Origin: Balaenoptera acutorostrata | Lineage: Eukaryota; Chordata; Mammalia; Artiodactyla; Balaenopteridae | Reading direction: 5' to 3' | DNA length: 64,000 nt | NCBI RefSeq assembly: GCF_949987535.1 | Contig: NC_080068.1 | Span: forward strand, 77,153,254-77,217,253 | Part shown: in pieces, positions 34,285-46,564 of the stretch | How positions within the stretch are numbered: the first letter of the stretch is position 1 | How the letters are laid out: each line of letters starts with the position of its first letter | Program-made: the position numbers and the translations under genes | Notes under the pieces: model-generated | What the model saw: the letters and a program-made list of their open reading frames with translations, nothing else | The model's database searches: none | Told to the model about the DNA's origin: nothing

Positions 34285-37200
34285 CTGCGTGGGGAGACAG
34301 CAGACGACAGTGCACAGGGAACAGAGCTCCGCAAGTCTCCGCGCACTTGCAGCGTCCCGCCGCGTCGGGGCGCTACCGCGTTTGGAAAACCTGCCCCCTT
34401 CCCTCCGCAGCTTAAGGCAGCAGCGTGATTTGCAGTCTATTCATCCCTCGGCCGGCAGCAGCGGGCATGCTAGCAGCCTCACCTCTTCTCCTCTTGCGGC
34501 AAAAAGCGAAAATGTGACCATCTTTGTCTTCAGTGATGGCAGAATCAGGCCAATCTAATTTTATATGTAGGGGTCAATATATGTTTAAAGTAAAGGGCTA
34601 GAAAAAGGTACTTGAAGCTCTGGGCTCGTCTCACTTGTATTAGAAAGTAAAATGAAGAGAGTTAAAAGGTATAACTTGGGGAGAATGTATAGGGAGGGAG
34701 AGTGGCGTCCCCTGAAGTGAAACTTAATTGCAGTAAATGCTTCTTTGTGTAAAGAGCTGGATTAAATGCTTTCTCCGTTAACTGAGGCAATTTCTCCATT
34801 TTCAAAAAGAAAAAAAATATATCATACAGCTTCAAGTCTAAGGCACCACCTTTTCCTGTTGTATTTTCTGAATTTTGGTTGCATCCAACAGCTATGCATT
34901 AATGATACATACGTTTGATGTGGTTTATTTCTATGTCCTGTAAAACTGTCTGTAAATTGATAGTGCGTTGATGGCATCTTGGAATCAAGAAAATATTTTA
35001 TGGTAAGATCAAAGGATAAAATATATAGATCAGTATATACTTTGTATCCTAAAATTCTCACAATGATTTCACTTTATTTTTGTCAGGATACCTCTGAATT
35101 TACTCTTTTTAAAAGCAAAAGGATTGGGAAGGCAATTTTTAAAAACCTTTAGGCTGTTCATATAATTGATATATTCTATAGGAGCTTATTAAATGTTGGG
35201 CAAGACCATAGGGGCTTTTCTGCGATGCTTATGTAGACCTTTGCTACAACGAAAGCTGAAGCAGCAAGATGAAAATAGAAATAAAAGCCAAAGCAAAATC
35301 TTCCCTTTTTTTCTCTCGAAGAAATGACTAGCTCCGGGAACCAAATGGATTATAGAGCACTCAAATCAAGTGGAGGGCTGCTTAAGAACAGAAGACTGAT
35401 AGTCCATTTTTGAAGCCAGCTTAACACAAAGAAAAAGAAAAGCCATGCATTGAGACACCAACGCGTTCCAGACATCATCCGTGATGTCCAAAATAGTCAC
35501 CCCCATGGCCAGACAATGCACACCAGCAGCACCACTGGATGCTAGTGGGTTCCTTAGCAGGCAGCTCTCTGGAAGGAGAAGATGACCCCCAAAGCAATGG
35601 CTGCCCACGTTCATTTCGGTCCACTCAAATGAACTTGCATGGATGTGCGGGTGCCTCTCCCCTCTCTCTGGATGTTGCACCATTTGAGTCTGACCTAAGA
35701 GAGCTAAAACTGAAGACTGCACTTGTAATCTGTTTTCCCCGAGAGTATTCTAATAATCTGCGCCAAGGGACTTTCTTTGATCTGAGGCTTCTATTTGCAT
35801 GGATATGACAAACCTCCGTGAGCAGCTGTGCACAGACTCAGGGGACAGTGTTGACGGTGGCAGCTGTACCTTCCTGAAGGATAAACTGCAGCCCTCAAAA
35901 GAGAGGAGGGGCTGCGATTTTTCACCTAGTGTATGCTACTTATTCATGTGGTTTAAGGAAGATTTAGGAATTTGCAGAGTTCGGTAGAAAAGTCTAACCC
36001 ATGGTTTTTAAACTTCATGGATCAAAATTCCCTTAAACAAGCTTTCCAGAAAGAGACCAAAACTCATCCCATTCTTCCTTTCAGAGTTTAAAAAAGTCTT
36101 ACCTTTAAATATGTCTGATTCAGTCAGTTCATCTTTTAAGGCAATTTACAGGCTTTGTGAAGGTCTTAGAAGATATAAACTCCTCTGAGCTGGGACTCTC
36201 TTGTAATCTACTAAATAGTTGGCAGATTGTGGGAGAGGAAGGAGGTCCCTTCCTTCAGCTTTGCCATCCATAGTTTTTAAAGGGCAGAATTTTGGTTTAG
36301 GCCACAGTGGGTGGCCATAGAGCAAGGACTTCTTCTGGGACCCCGGGAAGAAAATGGCAGCTTTCTCCAGGATTTGAGAATTGCTTATCTCACTCGACTG
36401 GCATGGTGAGGATGGGAGCAAGGCCTTCAGAATTGCCTTCTTCTGTCCCGGGTTCCTATCTCTGCTCCCACCATGAAGTTCTAACTACCTCAGCCCAAAT
36501 GTGGCCGAAAGCTGGTTAGTGAAATAAAAAGAGAAACACTTGCCTGCCTTCTCATATACCAGGAAGTACTATTTTTTCCTAGAGTTTTTTTTTTTTTTTT
36601 TTAAAGAAACACCAGCCAACTGGCCCAAAAAAGAAATAATAAAACTATGAGCAATATCTTTATACCATTTCAAAAAAAGGAACTAAGCAAGCTGAGAACT
36701 GATAACAGTAGACAGAAAATGAGCTGAGTCACCATTCAGAAAATGTTCCCTAATTCAGAGGTTGGACTCAGCCTCCAAAACGAGGAAGTGCATGTCTAGG
36801 GATGGGGTGGGGGACCCTGCAGAAGCCTAGGTTCCAGAATGTTAAATGGACTTGCACCAAGGCTATGCTCCTCAGCACAACAGGCTGTGCCCTTGGGCTG
36901 CTGGGACGAGGGCCCCTGGCTGCAGGGCCCAGGAGCCTCTCTCGGCGATGGGTTGGCATTTCTGAGGGCCAGGATTAAATTACCTCAAGGGGAGCCTGGA
37001 AACTGTTTCTGGCCCAAGTCTAAGGTAAGGGAATTAAGAACAAAATGGCCTTTGGCTCTCACAGTGTCCAGCCTCCTCGGAGGGGACCGCTGGGAGAGGG
37101 GGCATGTGGAAGTAAAGGGCAAGAAGGTGAAACTAAATCCATGGAGCCATTCGTGGCTTGCCAGGAGGTGGAAATTTCTGTCTGCCTGTGTGGTAGGTCT

Positions 37201-39108
37201 GCCCCTGACCTGCATTTTCCTTAAAGGGTACATCTTTTTTTGATTGGGCTGCATTTTAAGAATGTGTCGATTTTGAACAAATAGAGCCTGTGCCAATAGT
37301 TGTCCTTAAAGATTTTGAAAAAGGGAGATAGTGGGGGAATGAACAAAACATATTATAAATTTCTGTTTAAAAAAAAAAAACTCCTGACACAAACTTTTCT
37401 TTTTGTTCCCCACATGGTTTCATATAAATTACGTCTACTCCAAGAAAGAAATTCAGCCCTTTGGATGTTCCTAGATAAGACCCTTGGAAAAGAAGCTCCG
37501 TGTACTCACCCTGGCCCATAAGGCTGCTGTTTTGGTAAATTTAGAGGACTCCCCACTCCTACCCCTTATAAAAAATCATTAACTTCTCCTGAGGGTGAGG
37601 TTTCATATTCAGGTACAGGTAAAATTCAAAAGCTCTTTAATGTAGCTTCTTTTCTTTCAGCTCTTAGGGTTTTTTAGAGATCTGTATTAGGCAAATTGCA
37701 CAGCAGCTTTGCAATGATGAAGAGTAAATCCATTCTATCAAAATGTTTTTGCTAACAAATCGAAAAAGTGTTGTGCCTATCAATCTTATATAATCCTCCT
37801 TTCAGTGAATGTTAAATACTGCCACTGTAGATTTTAAAAGCAACAACCAGGGCTCTATTTTATAGACGACTTAGCTCCAAAGCTAAGCTTTGACTTAGCC
37901 CTTAGTCAGTCAAGCTCCGGCTGAATTTGGTTTTGAGACGTGAATGTTCCACGTGTCAGGCCACAAAGCAATTGCGCATCACACATCGGAAACTGATACC
38001 CTTGGCACACGAGTCAGACTGCTTCGAGCTACAAGTACAGACTAAGCTGACCTCTTGAACACAAACATGGAAAAAAGCACAATTCAAAAACAGTAAATTG
38101 TGGCCTGATCTCGTTGTCATTGGTGGAAATGATATTTTTCTGTTCTACACCGTTATTTAGATTCCTCACTTGGTGACTTGAAACTATGGATCAGGCCAGG
38201 AAGACAGGCAGAGGGAATACTAGGGTCCACTCTTATGATGGCCCAGACTCCCACGAGGCCACAAAATCCCTCTCCCAGAGGACAGACATCAGGCTTAGTG
38301 GGCCACTGTTGTTGGAATGAGATATTAACCATGTTTCTTAAATATGAGCATTCTGCAAAGAAAACTTCTGCCTCGGATATCAGTTTCAGAATGCTCTGCC
38401 TATGAGAAATCCATTTTTGAAATGGAGTTAATATGGTCACAAACGGGAGAGAGTGGATTCTTTTCAAATTTGGATGTGAGGCCGGGGATGGGAAATGCAT
38501 CTCTGAGAGGAGCGGAAACCAAGGAGAAGCAGCCCAAGTCATGTTGCACATCTTGACCCCTGACTATGCCACGGAACTTGAACGAAATCCCAACGTTTTG
38601 GTCTCAAGCATCCCGCAGTTTATATTATTCCAACCTGGGAGGAACTTGGGCTTCTGAATCTATCATTCGTGGTTTAGGATTTATTTTCTTAGCTTAAAAA
38701 AAAATGTAGCTACGAGAATGACCACTTCATGGCTAAGCCTTTACATATCAAGAATTCAATGCAAAGCGCAGAAAAGCCTTTTAACAATTCTGTGGTTCAG
38801 AAGGGGTTCCAACGTCCGAACGCTAACAAGAACAACTTTCACATGCCCTGTCTATAAAAAGTAAATGTTAACTTTTGAGCAGCAGCTGCATATTAGAATC
38901 ATGCTTCAGTGGCTTTTTCATTCATCTCTCCTGCACAGAACATATGTTCTGCATTCCAACTTTAAGTGCTTCTCTGAGGCTGCAGAGAAGAGTCAGTTAG
39001 CTCTTCAATCCACCGTTATATTAATTGCATTTCAATTAGTGGTGAGTACTGGAAGCATGCAGTTTAGGCTAGTAATTAATGTATTCCTACAAATACAAGA
39101 CAACTTAC
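34285..39108. other. LIMCH1 intron E7-E8
   Basis: About 4.8 kb. It begins with a CpG-dense patch (34320-34500). A T homopolymer lies at about 36585-36602. No transposon recognised with confidence. An open frame on the minus strand at 35366-35722 (118 codons) and several shorter ones have no recognisable domain, splice logic or codon pattern, and are treated as chance. Confidence 0.6.
34320..34500. promoter_or_regulatory. CpG-dense patch upstream of LIMCH1 E8, possible internal promoter
   Basis: Locally GC-rich sequence with clustered CpGs around 34337-34382 ('cgccgcgtcggggcgctacc') and further CpGs at 34448-34500, against a generally AT-rich, CpG-poor intron. It lies 40-220 bp upstream, in gene direction, of exon E8, which has an early in-frame ATG. 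This placement fits an alternative start for an N-terminally shortened LIMCH1 lacking the CH domain, but no TATA box or initiator can be assigned. Inference only. Confidence 0.4.
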
Positions 39109-39144
39109 TCTGCGTCATCAGACACAGGAGTTCTCGGTCCGTAT
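39109..39144 (-). CDS. LIMCH1: LIMCH1 exon E7 (36-nt microexon)
   Basis: A 36-nt exon. Acceptor TCTTATAG|ATAC, donor GCAGA|GTAAGT. It encodes (R)YGPRTPVSDDA(E), sharing an Arg codon with the upstream exon and a Glu codon with E8. It matches LIMCH1 'RYGPRTPVSDDAESTSMFD'. Because E1, E2, E3, E4, E5 and E6 all end in the same phase with two bases left, E7 can be joined to any of them in frame, which makes it the common acceptor of the cassette block. Confidence 0.95.
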
Positions 39145-41064
39145 CTATAAGACCAAATACAAAATTAGAGGATTGGTAAGACAGAAGGTTAATGCTGTAA
39201 CCAAGCTGGAAATAAAAACTACAAGTGAATTGTATGTGTGCCAAACCTTTTTTGCTGATCATACTGGAAGAGAAGTGTCATTATACAATTAGTAATATTC
39301 ATTAACTGCTGAAAAGGAAAGCAAAGTCTTGACATTTCTGAAGAATGCAAAATCTGTAGTAAAACCCAGAGGAGAAATGAAAAAAATCCCCATGCTACCC
39401 ACAAAGAAAGAATCTGTTCAATATAAACACAAAAAGGCTTAGGTGCAACCCACAATGTTTAGAGAAGGCAGCTTAGAAAAACCCAAACATGTATTAAGAT
39501 GGTTCACAAACAGTTGAACTGTTCTTTGCCTTTCGGTGCAGAGTAATGGGCTGTAATGGACACCCAGCATAGAAGCACACACTTACTGACCCTTTCCCTG
39601 ATGTGTTAATGCATTTGCACAAATAACATCAAAGAGTGTTTCTGCAGTTTTCTGAAAGCAAACCAGAACTCCAACCAGAACCCCAATCAGTGCCTTCCGC
39701 ATACATTTGACAAAAACCACAATTCCTAGAAAACTGGCAGACTTAATCAAAACCAGACGTGGATGATATTCCACAACTTAAAAAAAAATGAAGTTTTTTT
39801 AAAACAATCTTTTATATTCTTCTGATTATTTAGATCTACAAAGTTGTACCTTCTTCGATATAGGCATTTTAAGTTTTAATGCATCTGATAAAACAAAGAA
39901 AAAGGTCAAATTAGAAAATAGAAACTAGAACATTATGAGGGCATATTTTAAGCACATTTAAAAAAAGCAGCTCCCACAAATGACTATTTCAGCAAAGGAG
40001 AATATTAAGAGAAGGTTCTTACCTATGCCCTGAAAGGCTGTTCATTCATGCATTCTGATGGCGGACAAAGAATTTTTTGAGTAAAGAAAAAATGTCCTGC
40101 TTTCAGTACAATAAATTAAATTTGTGGGTTTTCAGCAAAAATTACCTGATCCTGTGTTCAGTTTATAACAATTTATAGGGAAAAGAGTAATTTCTAAAGA
40201 TCTCTTCCAATGATCTTAGAGAAAACACTCCAAAGCACATGGGTGTACACACACATACACCCTTGTCTCTGATGCCTTCATCATTCTACAACAGTCTGAT
40301 TCATTAATAATTATTTTCATGCACAGTGAAGGCAACCACACTAGTTAAAAACCCAAAGTTTCTGTTGGAATGGCCAAAATCAAGAAGAGGAAAGTGTTTG
40401 TGAATGTCTCTCCTCCAGAAGACAGACCCATTTTCTGTTTCTCTGGGGAATAGTTTCAGAAGGTGCTAAAGGTTAAATTAATACCCTCAATTTTCCAAAA
40501 CCATCACCGCATGGAGGCAGATGGATTCCTTCACATCAAGAAAGAGTGCATCATCGGTGTTAATTCTACCCAGAATTAACAGTGTTAATTCTGAAGCCTC
40601 GGTAAAATGTTTCCCAGTTAATTAACAGGCCTACTGGAATAGACATTCAAATATAGTGTTTTCTAAATTATCTATGGAAACGAGGAGAGAAGTTATTCTT
40701 AATGGATGGCTAATCTAGGAATGATCAATTAACAGTTGGTATGTGTTTCTGTGTCTACTGGAATATTTTAATTCATGTTTTACTGAAGTAAAATATACAT
40801 ACAGAAAGTGCACAGACCACACACACACACACCTTGATGAATTTTCACAAACCACAGATTAGTGTTGAGTTTTGTGCTATATAAATGGACTTATACAGTA
40901 TGGACTCTTCTGAGTTTGGCTTCCTTAGCACATTTCGTTTATGAGGTTCAGCTACGTTGTTGCATGCAGGATATATTTAAATTTAAATTGCTTCTACACA
41001 AAACACTTAACAGCATTTCGTGGACAGCTCTGCCAACAGATAGAGATTAACACCGCAACATAAG

Positions 41065-41150
41065 CTCCATGATGGCAGGGATTTTTCTTTTGGGGTTCTC
41101 TGAACAGTGACCAGACTAGGCCCTCAATAAGTACTTATTGGATGCTCTGG
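41065..41150 (+). mobile_element. L2 LINE 3' fragment
   Basis: 'gctccatgatggcagggatt' followed by 'ctaggccctcaataagtact' is the L2 3'-end pattern. Confidence 0.65.
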
Positions 41151-41694
41151 AAATTGAAAAGAATAGTGCAGTCTCTGAAGATGACCTTCATTTATCTGTT
41201 TACTATATACATATGGGTTTAAGAAATTTCCCCTCAGACTAATTTATTAGCTTTAAGAGGGCACAAATTTCATCAGAATTGCCTTTGCTGTTAGGGAGAA
41301 GATAATTAGAGTTTGGGCTTCAAATGATTTTCCCAGTTGTCCTATGGAAAATAGAAAAGTAAAGATGAGTTTTAAAAATCACTAACAAAGAGATTTTTTT
41401 AAAAAAAATGCGAAGTAGGTCAGTCAACAGACTATCAAGTACAAAATTGGCTAGACAAATCACAGTTGGTATAAGCATCCTACAAAAAAAAAAAAAAGCA
41501 ATTAATAAAGTTTAATTGTGACGGTGGCGGTATTTAGAAAGACAAAAAGAATACTCTATTCACCTATTGATTGTGTTTATGTAACTTTCAGCACTAATAA
41601 AGCACTTCAGGATCAATGATTAGCAATATTGTGAACTAGCATAAGCTTCATTTGACATGAGAGGGAAAAACGGGTTTACTGCTCATTTAAGATT

Positions 41695-41760
41695 ATCCCC
41701 CAGCACCCAGCACAGCGTTTTACACACAGTAATTACTCAGTAAATACTTGCTGAAAGGAA
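41695..41760 (+). mobile_element. L2 LINE 3' fragment
   Basis: 'cagcacccagcacagcgttt' and 'actcagtaaatacttgctga' match the L2 tail. Confidence 0.6.
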
Positions 41761-42879
41761 ACATGAATTCCCAAGGTGTGTGCTTGCTCAATCACACAAT
41801 TACGTCACAGAGTTAATCTGACTATATCTCCTTATGCTCAAACCAGCCATTCAGTCCCATGTGCATATAAAGAGGTCTCTTCCCGAATCACAGATAGAGG
41901 GACAGATACAAGTGACAGGGAAGTCGTCACACCGCCACAGTTTCCTCTGGTAACCTGGTAGGTAATGCGCTGGCGTGGAACGGCGGGTCCCTTCAGACAG
42001 AGGTGGGTTTGGATCTTGGATCTGTGATTACCAGCTGTGTTCACCAGCTGTGAACCGATTACCAGGGCCTCGGCTCCTTAGTGTAGAATACAGAAGAAAC
42101 TGCTTAGTCTCAAAGGCTGTGTGAGAAGTGAGTAAATGGGCCGCCTAGAATGTTCTAGTAGGCAGCCTACAGGCCTCACTTCCTTCTCTCCTTTCATGCT
42201 GACTGCTCTCCGGCAGCCCGTGGATGCAGGGTCCAGCACCACATCAGGGCATCTGGGGAGAGAGTGAGCGTGGTGGGCGAGGCTGTCCCTCTCTCACTAA
42301 CCTGCCCTCACCTGCTGGGATCCAGGTGTGATCCAGGTGTTACTTCTCTCTACATCAGGCTTCCCATTTGTGAATTGGAGCCAACAGCCGTTCAACCTAC
42401 CTGTGAATTCCCAGGAGACGGTATGCTGGAGGAAGCAGAAGCGCTTTGAAAGGGTAACAGTTATAAAGTAGAGCACGGCTATTACTCCTGCTCCCTGAAA
42501 CCAGTGTTACAATAAGGCTCTCCTATGGTAGTATTATGATTCAGAAGAATGTAAAACATGCATTAAATCCAGATGGTAACGATGGCTAGGATATTAATCT
42601 TAAAATTTGGGGATTACTTAAGATTTTCTTTACTCCCCACTCTACCCTCTGTCCCACTACCATCAGGGTTCCCTGTGAAGCAGAACTTCATCACTTCCTG
42701 TTTTACGGTGGAGCTTTAATTACGCTACACACTCCTTACTCCTCTGCCCTGCACTGATCAGGCAGACCACACTTTTCACAAAAGTCTATCACTCTTACTA
42801 AATAGCAACAGAAGCTTCAACATACAGGACCTGAAACCAGACCATGAACCCCAGGATTACTATTTCCCTACTTTCATTT

Positions 42880-43082
42880 TATTTTTTTAAATTTGTATTT
42901 TACATTGGAATATAGTTGATTTATAATGCTGCTGTGTTAGTTTCAGGTGTACAGCAAACTGATTCATTTATACATATACATATATCCATTCTTTTTCAGA
43001 TTCTTTTCCCATATAGGTTATTACAGAATATTGAGTTCCCTGTGCTATATAGTAGGTCCTTGTTGATTACCTTTTTAATATA
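42880..43082 (-). mobile_element. L1 3'-terminal fragment (different 3' UTR subtype)
   Basis: 'attggaatatagttgattta', 'gtgttagtttcaggtgtaca' and 'ccctgtgctatatagtaggt' form a cetartiodactyl L1 3' terminus in reverse, distinct from the 3' UTR of the L1 at 1-5779. It is flanked by a 16-bp duplication with one mismatch, 'ttccctacYttcattt' (42864-42879 and 43083-43098). Sense with respect to LIMCH1. Confidence 0.8.
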
Positions 43083-43575
43083 TTCCCTACCTTCATTTAA
43101 AATCAAGTCAGAGCACGGAATAGAAATCCTACCTCTAGAAAGCACTATTTGCTAATGTTAAAATTAAACTAATTTTATAAGTGGTATATATCTTCTTTGG
43201 ACCTGAAGACCCTCCTGGAATCAGAACGAAATCAAGTAGGTCAGAAAGAAGTTCAACTCCTTTACCCAATGGCTCCTACGTGAGCTAGGAAGAAATAAAA
43301 GAGTTTCCCATTTAGGCTGCCCACAGAATGAGAGTCAGAAAGAATGTTTAATAGGACAATTCACAACTGAACTATTCTTTCCACACCTGCTCACATGCAA
43401 AAAAAGAAAAAAAAATCTTGGCAGACTAGGCCAGTCATTGAATCATTTCATTTCTGCTAGCAATAGCAGGTAAGTGGCATTGATAAACCATAAAGCATTA
43501 ATGACACATTCAAAGCATGTATCAAGGCTCAGACTGGAGAAACAACGTCAAAACAGCTTAGGATAATCTTCTGAC

Positions 43576-43836
43576 CTCTTATCTTTTATTGGTGGACCCT
43601 TGGCAGATTCCTCCACAATGCGTTGCTTTGCAAATGGAACTGGACGGAACTGGTTTAGCTTGGATCCAATGTGTCTAAGAGACATCCCAGTTCTCCTGGC
43701 CATCACGTCATCTTTTTGCGAATCATACAATTTTCTTTGGCCTTTCAGTCCACTGCCACTCCAGGCAGGAGCTGTCATCTTCTCTGACTTCTCTTCTCTC
43801 TCTGAAGCCTCCCATTCAGAGGTCAGAGGACATGAG
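43576..43836 (-). CDS. LIMCH1: LIMCH1 exon E6 (long-isoform cassette)
   Basis: A 261-nt exon (multiple of 3). Acceptor GTGCCCTAG|CTCA, donor AAGAG|GTCAGA. It encodes SCPLTSEWEASEREEKSEKM, then 'TAPAWSGSGLKGQRKLYDS', 'QKDDVMARRTGMSLRHIGSK' and 'FAKQRIVEESAKGPPIKDK', leaving AG of an Arg codon completed by E7 ('KDKR-YGPR'). The 'LYDSQKDDVMARR' piece repeats the PD..KDD..ARR module of E1, E3 and E4. The acceptor was chosen by phase, because a nearer CTTCAG would break the frame. The donor is weaker than average, as expected for a regulated cassette. Confidence 0.82.
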
Positions 43837-46234
43837 CTAGGGCACGTCAGTCCAGCCAGTCAAAGGGCACTTATTGCTAAAGATGTTTTCAGTAGCATCA
43901 CTCGCTTGGCATTAACTCAAGACGGAAGAAGCCAGTGATCACAGAGGCAGCAGCACACATAGCAACTGAGGATTAATACCTTGGACCTCCATCATGCAGC
44001 TGATACTTACACGGGAATGGGTTTCCCTTTCTGGTGTTCATGATTCCTGAGAATGAAATTTGGCCAGCACCCAACCACATGCAAAGTCTAAAGTCTCTAC
44101 CCAGGAAGGGCACTGAAAGCAGAACTCTGACCCTGCGATGGGCGCATTCCTTTAAGGGGCTCCACGCCACATGAGTCATCAAGCGCATACTGTGGCTTTA
44201 AGCTGTTTTGGGGAACCCGGCAGCCACAAACAGCAGAGGCAGCGCACCCTGGAAAGCGGGCGAGGCGCTCACAGTGGCTGGCCGCTCTCCTCGGATCTTT
44301 CAGCCTTTGGCACCGTCTCAGAACCTCTTTGAACGACTCCTTCAGTCGCTTCTTTGCCATCCTGCGGCAGCTGTTTGCAGGTAACTAAAGCCAGACAGGA
44401 CAGCTTTACTACTAGGAAAGAATTCCCACCCGGGGCCTTGGGCCCACCTGTCAGCCTTCACGTCCTCACCTTTCTCTGTCCTCCTCGGGCACTCACCTAA
44501 ACTGCAGCTATGCTCTTCCTGGACCTCCGGCACCACAGCCAGCCGGCAGACCCTTTTACAACGGTCATCTATACCAGACGTCACTATTCTGTTGATGATC
44601 AAGTAGCATTGGCAGCAAGGGGGAAGAGGGAAAAGAGTTAGGAAAGGAGACAACGAAAGTCACTGAGACTGAAAGCTTAAGAGAGAAAGTTCGGTTGCTA
44701 TTCCAGAAGCCGGTTAGTAAGGATGACATACTCAGAATGAGATAATAGAATATGAACCCTGGCAAGGGCCTGAGAAAGTCAAAGAAGGCTAGCCTGACTC
44801 TGCCACCACGGGGGCTGAGTGATGGCCCCTTAGTAGTCAAGGACTCAAGGATGCATTCCTTACTAAATTCTTAGTCCCACCCCTTCCACCCCCGGTCCCC
44901 ATCAGCCTCTGAAACCCCAGCAGTGCATTTCTGGTGCACCAGGGTTATTTCTATTGACGGCCTCTAGGGTGTCATCCACAGTACGGAACCAAAGAAACCC
45001 CTCTCTATGTCATGGACCATCCACTGTGTGCTTTGGATATCACGAACAAGGCATGCAGGAGACTGTCCCGAGCATCTCCTCCTGCCGTGGAGGGCTCTGC
45101 TTTGCTCCCACCATGCAGGTGGAGTGGAGTTTCCTGGGAGAATCCAGAATCTTATTATTATTATTCTTTAACAGAAACTCAAACAAATTTTGATAACATG
45201 TCTACCTGGAAGAGACCCAGGAAAGCTGAGTAGCTTACCAAAATGGCTGAAACCCTCACCTGAAGTACCATCTTCAGCTAAAGACAAAAGAGGACGTGCG
45301 GGTAGTGGTTTGGGACCTCAAAGGGGGAGGAAGGCAGTTCACACGGAGATGGCAAAGCAAATTTTTAGTAAATAAATGTTTGCTGGGCCCTGCGGAGACA
45401 GTGGGGTGCAGAGTGGACCCTGATGTCTAAGTTTCCCCAAGCACACCTAGCGCACGGAGAATCCAGAACTTTAGAAATGCCCTATACCTGCTTAATAGAA
45501 GAAAGACCAGCCCGCAGAACCAAATCCCCAACAGAGGGCTTGGGAATTCACAGCTGGAAGGCCTCCAGTGAGGATGAGGACCGGTGACAGCTCTACAAGG
45601 TCTTTTCCCAGGTGACGCCTCACAAATTTGGATGGTGATTCATCCAAGGAAACTCCTGACTCACAGGAACCCTCAAAAGAAGAGTCTTTTTCCACTCATG
45701 TTCTGTTATATAATTTTAAAAACTGGGCGGGAGCTGGTGGGGGAGAGATGTTTACTTTTTTGTGTGTCTACTTAGATGTCCAAAATCTGAACTTAATGGT
45801 ACTAGTAACAATTTTTTTCTCCCTAGTGGGATAAGAAAGAGGGAGGGTATAGGTAAGCCAGATTTTTATCAATATATCTTTAGGAGAAACATGAAGGGTA
45901 TCATTAAAACATTCCATCTAGTTTGTTCAGTATTGCCAACAAACAAAATACTGCTTAATGCAGCCAAGGGAAGATGAATCCTTTGCCAAAATTACTGGCA
46001 TTCCCAGGCAGTGATTCTGGTGACAACAGAATCAAAATGGATGTCTGTCATTTAACTTCACACACGTTTCCCCGCGGGGAAATCTACTGACATTCCTTCT
46101 CTGCTAACCAGCAGAAGAGGCTGTTAAAACTACGTCATCTCTGGCGGCTTCTTTAATGTGCTTCAGCAAACTCTTTAAAAGCAGCAGTGATTCCCATGCA
46201 CATGTAATGTGCACATGTAATGGCAAAAAAATAC
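43837..46234. other. LIMCH1 intron E5-E6
   Basis: About 2.4 kb. It contains the candidate alternative first exon at 44101-44360, with somewhat GC-richer surroundings (44200-44560). No transposon was recognised. A minus-strand frame at 45492-45695 was considered and rejected as an exon. Confidence 0.6.
44101..44360 (-). CDS. Candidate alternative LIMCH1 first exon (unproven)
   Basis: An open frame from an ATG in strong Kozak context (GCAGGATGG, A at -3 and G at +4), beginning MAKKRLKESFKEVLRRCQRL. This is an amphipathic, Lys/Arg-rich start; the frame then runs through a Cys-containing stretch to 'SSAFSALPG'. At 44101 it meets a usable donor, CCTGG|GTAGAG, that leaves two bases over. That phase is exactly what E6 (264 bp away) and E7 require. 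The surrounding sequence is GC-richer than the introns. No known domain is recognised. It could equally be a chance frame; the case rests on Kozak, donor and phase together. Confidence 0.3.
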
Positions 46235-46564
46235 CTGCAGTCATTTTGTGGATTAAGCCTGTGGTCTTCCTGTAAACTGGACATAGCCGCCAAGGCAGGG
46301 GGCACAGGGTACGTCTGAATCTCGCGGCTGTGACTGATGACTTCCTCTGCATCCTCCTTCGGCCCAGCCCTGCCAATGCTGAGCCGCTTCCATGTCTGCT
46401 GATCTATCTCTGTCACTGGTCCGAAGTGCACGAACTTTTGCCTAGGGCTGGAAGCTTTCTTATAAGCCCTTGCCTTGCGGCTGGCAAAGTCATCACGGAT
46501 GGCAGTTTCTGCTTTAATTTCTGGTGAAGGCTCAGGGGCACACGTGTGCTCCACATCTCCATCC
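46235..46564 (-). CDS. LIMCH1: LIMCH1 exon E5 (long-isoform cassette)
   Basis: A 330-nt exon (110 codons). Acceptor TGACTAG|GGAT, donor TGCAG|GTATTT. After one base completing Arg it encodes DGDVEHTCAPEPSPEIKAET, 'AIRDDFASRKARAYKKASS', 'VHFGPVTEIDQQTWKRLSI' and 'EDAEEVISHSREIQTYPV', ending '...NPQNDC' plus AG. The 'VTEIDQQTWKRLSI' motif closely parallels 'ITEADRETWERLKV' in E4, and 'RDDFASRKAR' parallels the KDD..ARR module, so E4 and E5 look like a duplicated pair. It belongs to the LIMCH1/LMO7-type linker between the CH domain and the central coiled coil. Confidence 0.92.

Larger units (their letters stand above)
39145..43575. other. LIMCH1 intron E6-E7
   Basis: About 4.4 kb. Contents: L2 3' pieces (about 41065-41150 and 41695-41760), a weak MIR-like piece (about 41990-42150) and a reversed L1 3' fragment (42880-43082). 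Unique-looking elsewhere. Confidence 0.7.

Noticed and set aside
33985..34428. 147-codon plus-strand open frame over the CpG patch and exon E8
   Set aside because: It is the antisense shadow of E8 plus GC-rich sequence; Pro/Ser/Leu-rich composition is typical of chance frames in GC-rich DNA.
35366..35722. 118-codon minus-strand open frame in a LIMCH1 intron
   Set aside because: No recognised domain, no splice sites in a suitable phase, and only a short hydrophobic stretch near its C-terminal end. Length is within chance for this much sequence.
43780..43800. CTTCAG acceptor as the start of LIMCH1 exon E6
   Set aside because: It would leave two leading bases and break the frame with any upstream exon ending in AG. 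The CCCTAG site at 43837-43838 fits the phase and extends a good frame.
45492..45695. Minus-strand open frame with a Ser/Glu-rich, exon-like composition
   Set aside because: The frame has a stop immediately before its first codon, no acceptor in a compatible phase (one leading base) is available, and the apparent donors are weak. It does not fit the LIMCH1 phase pattern.
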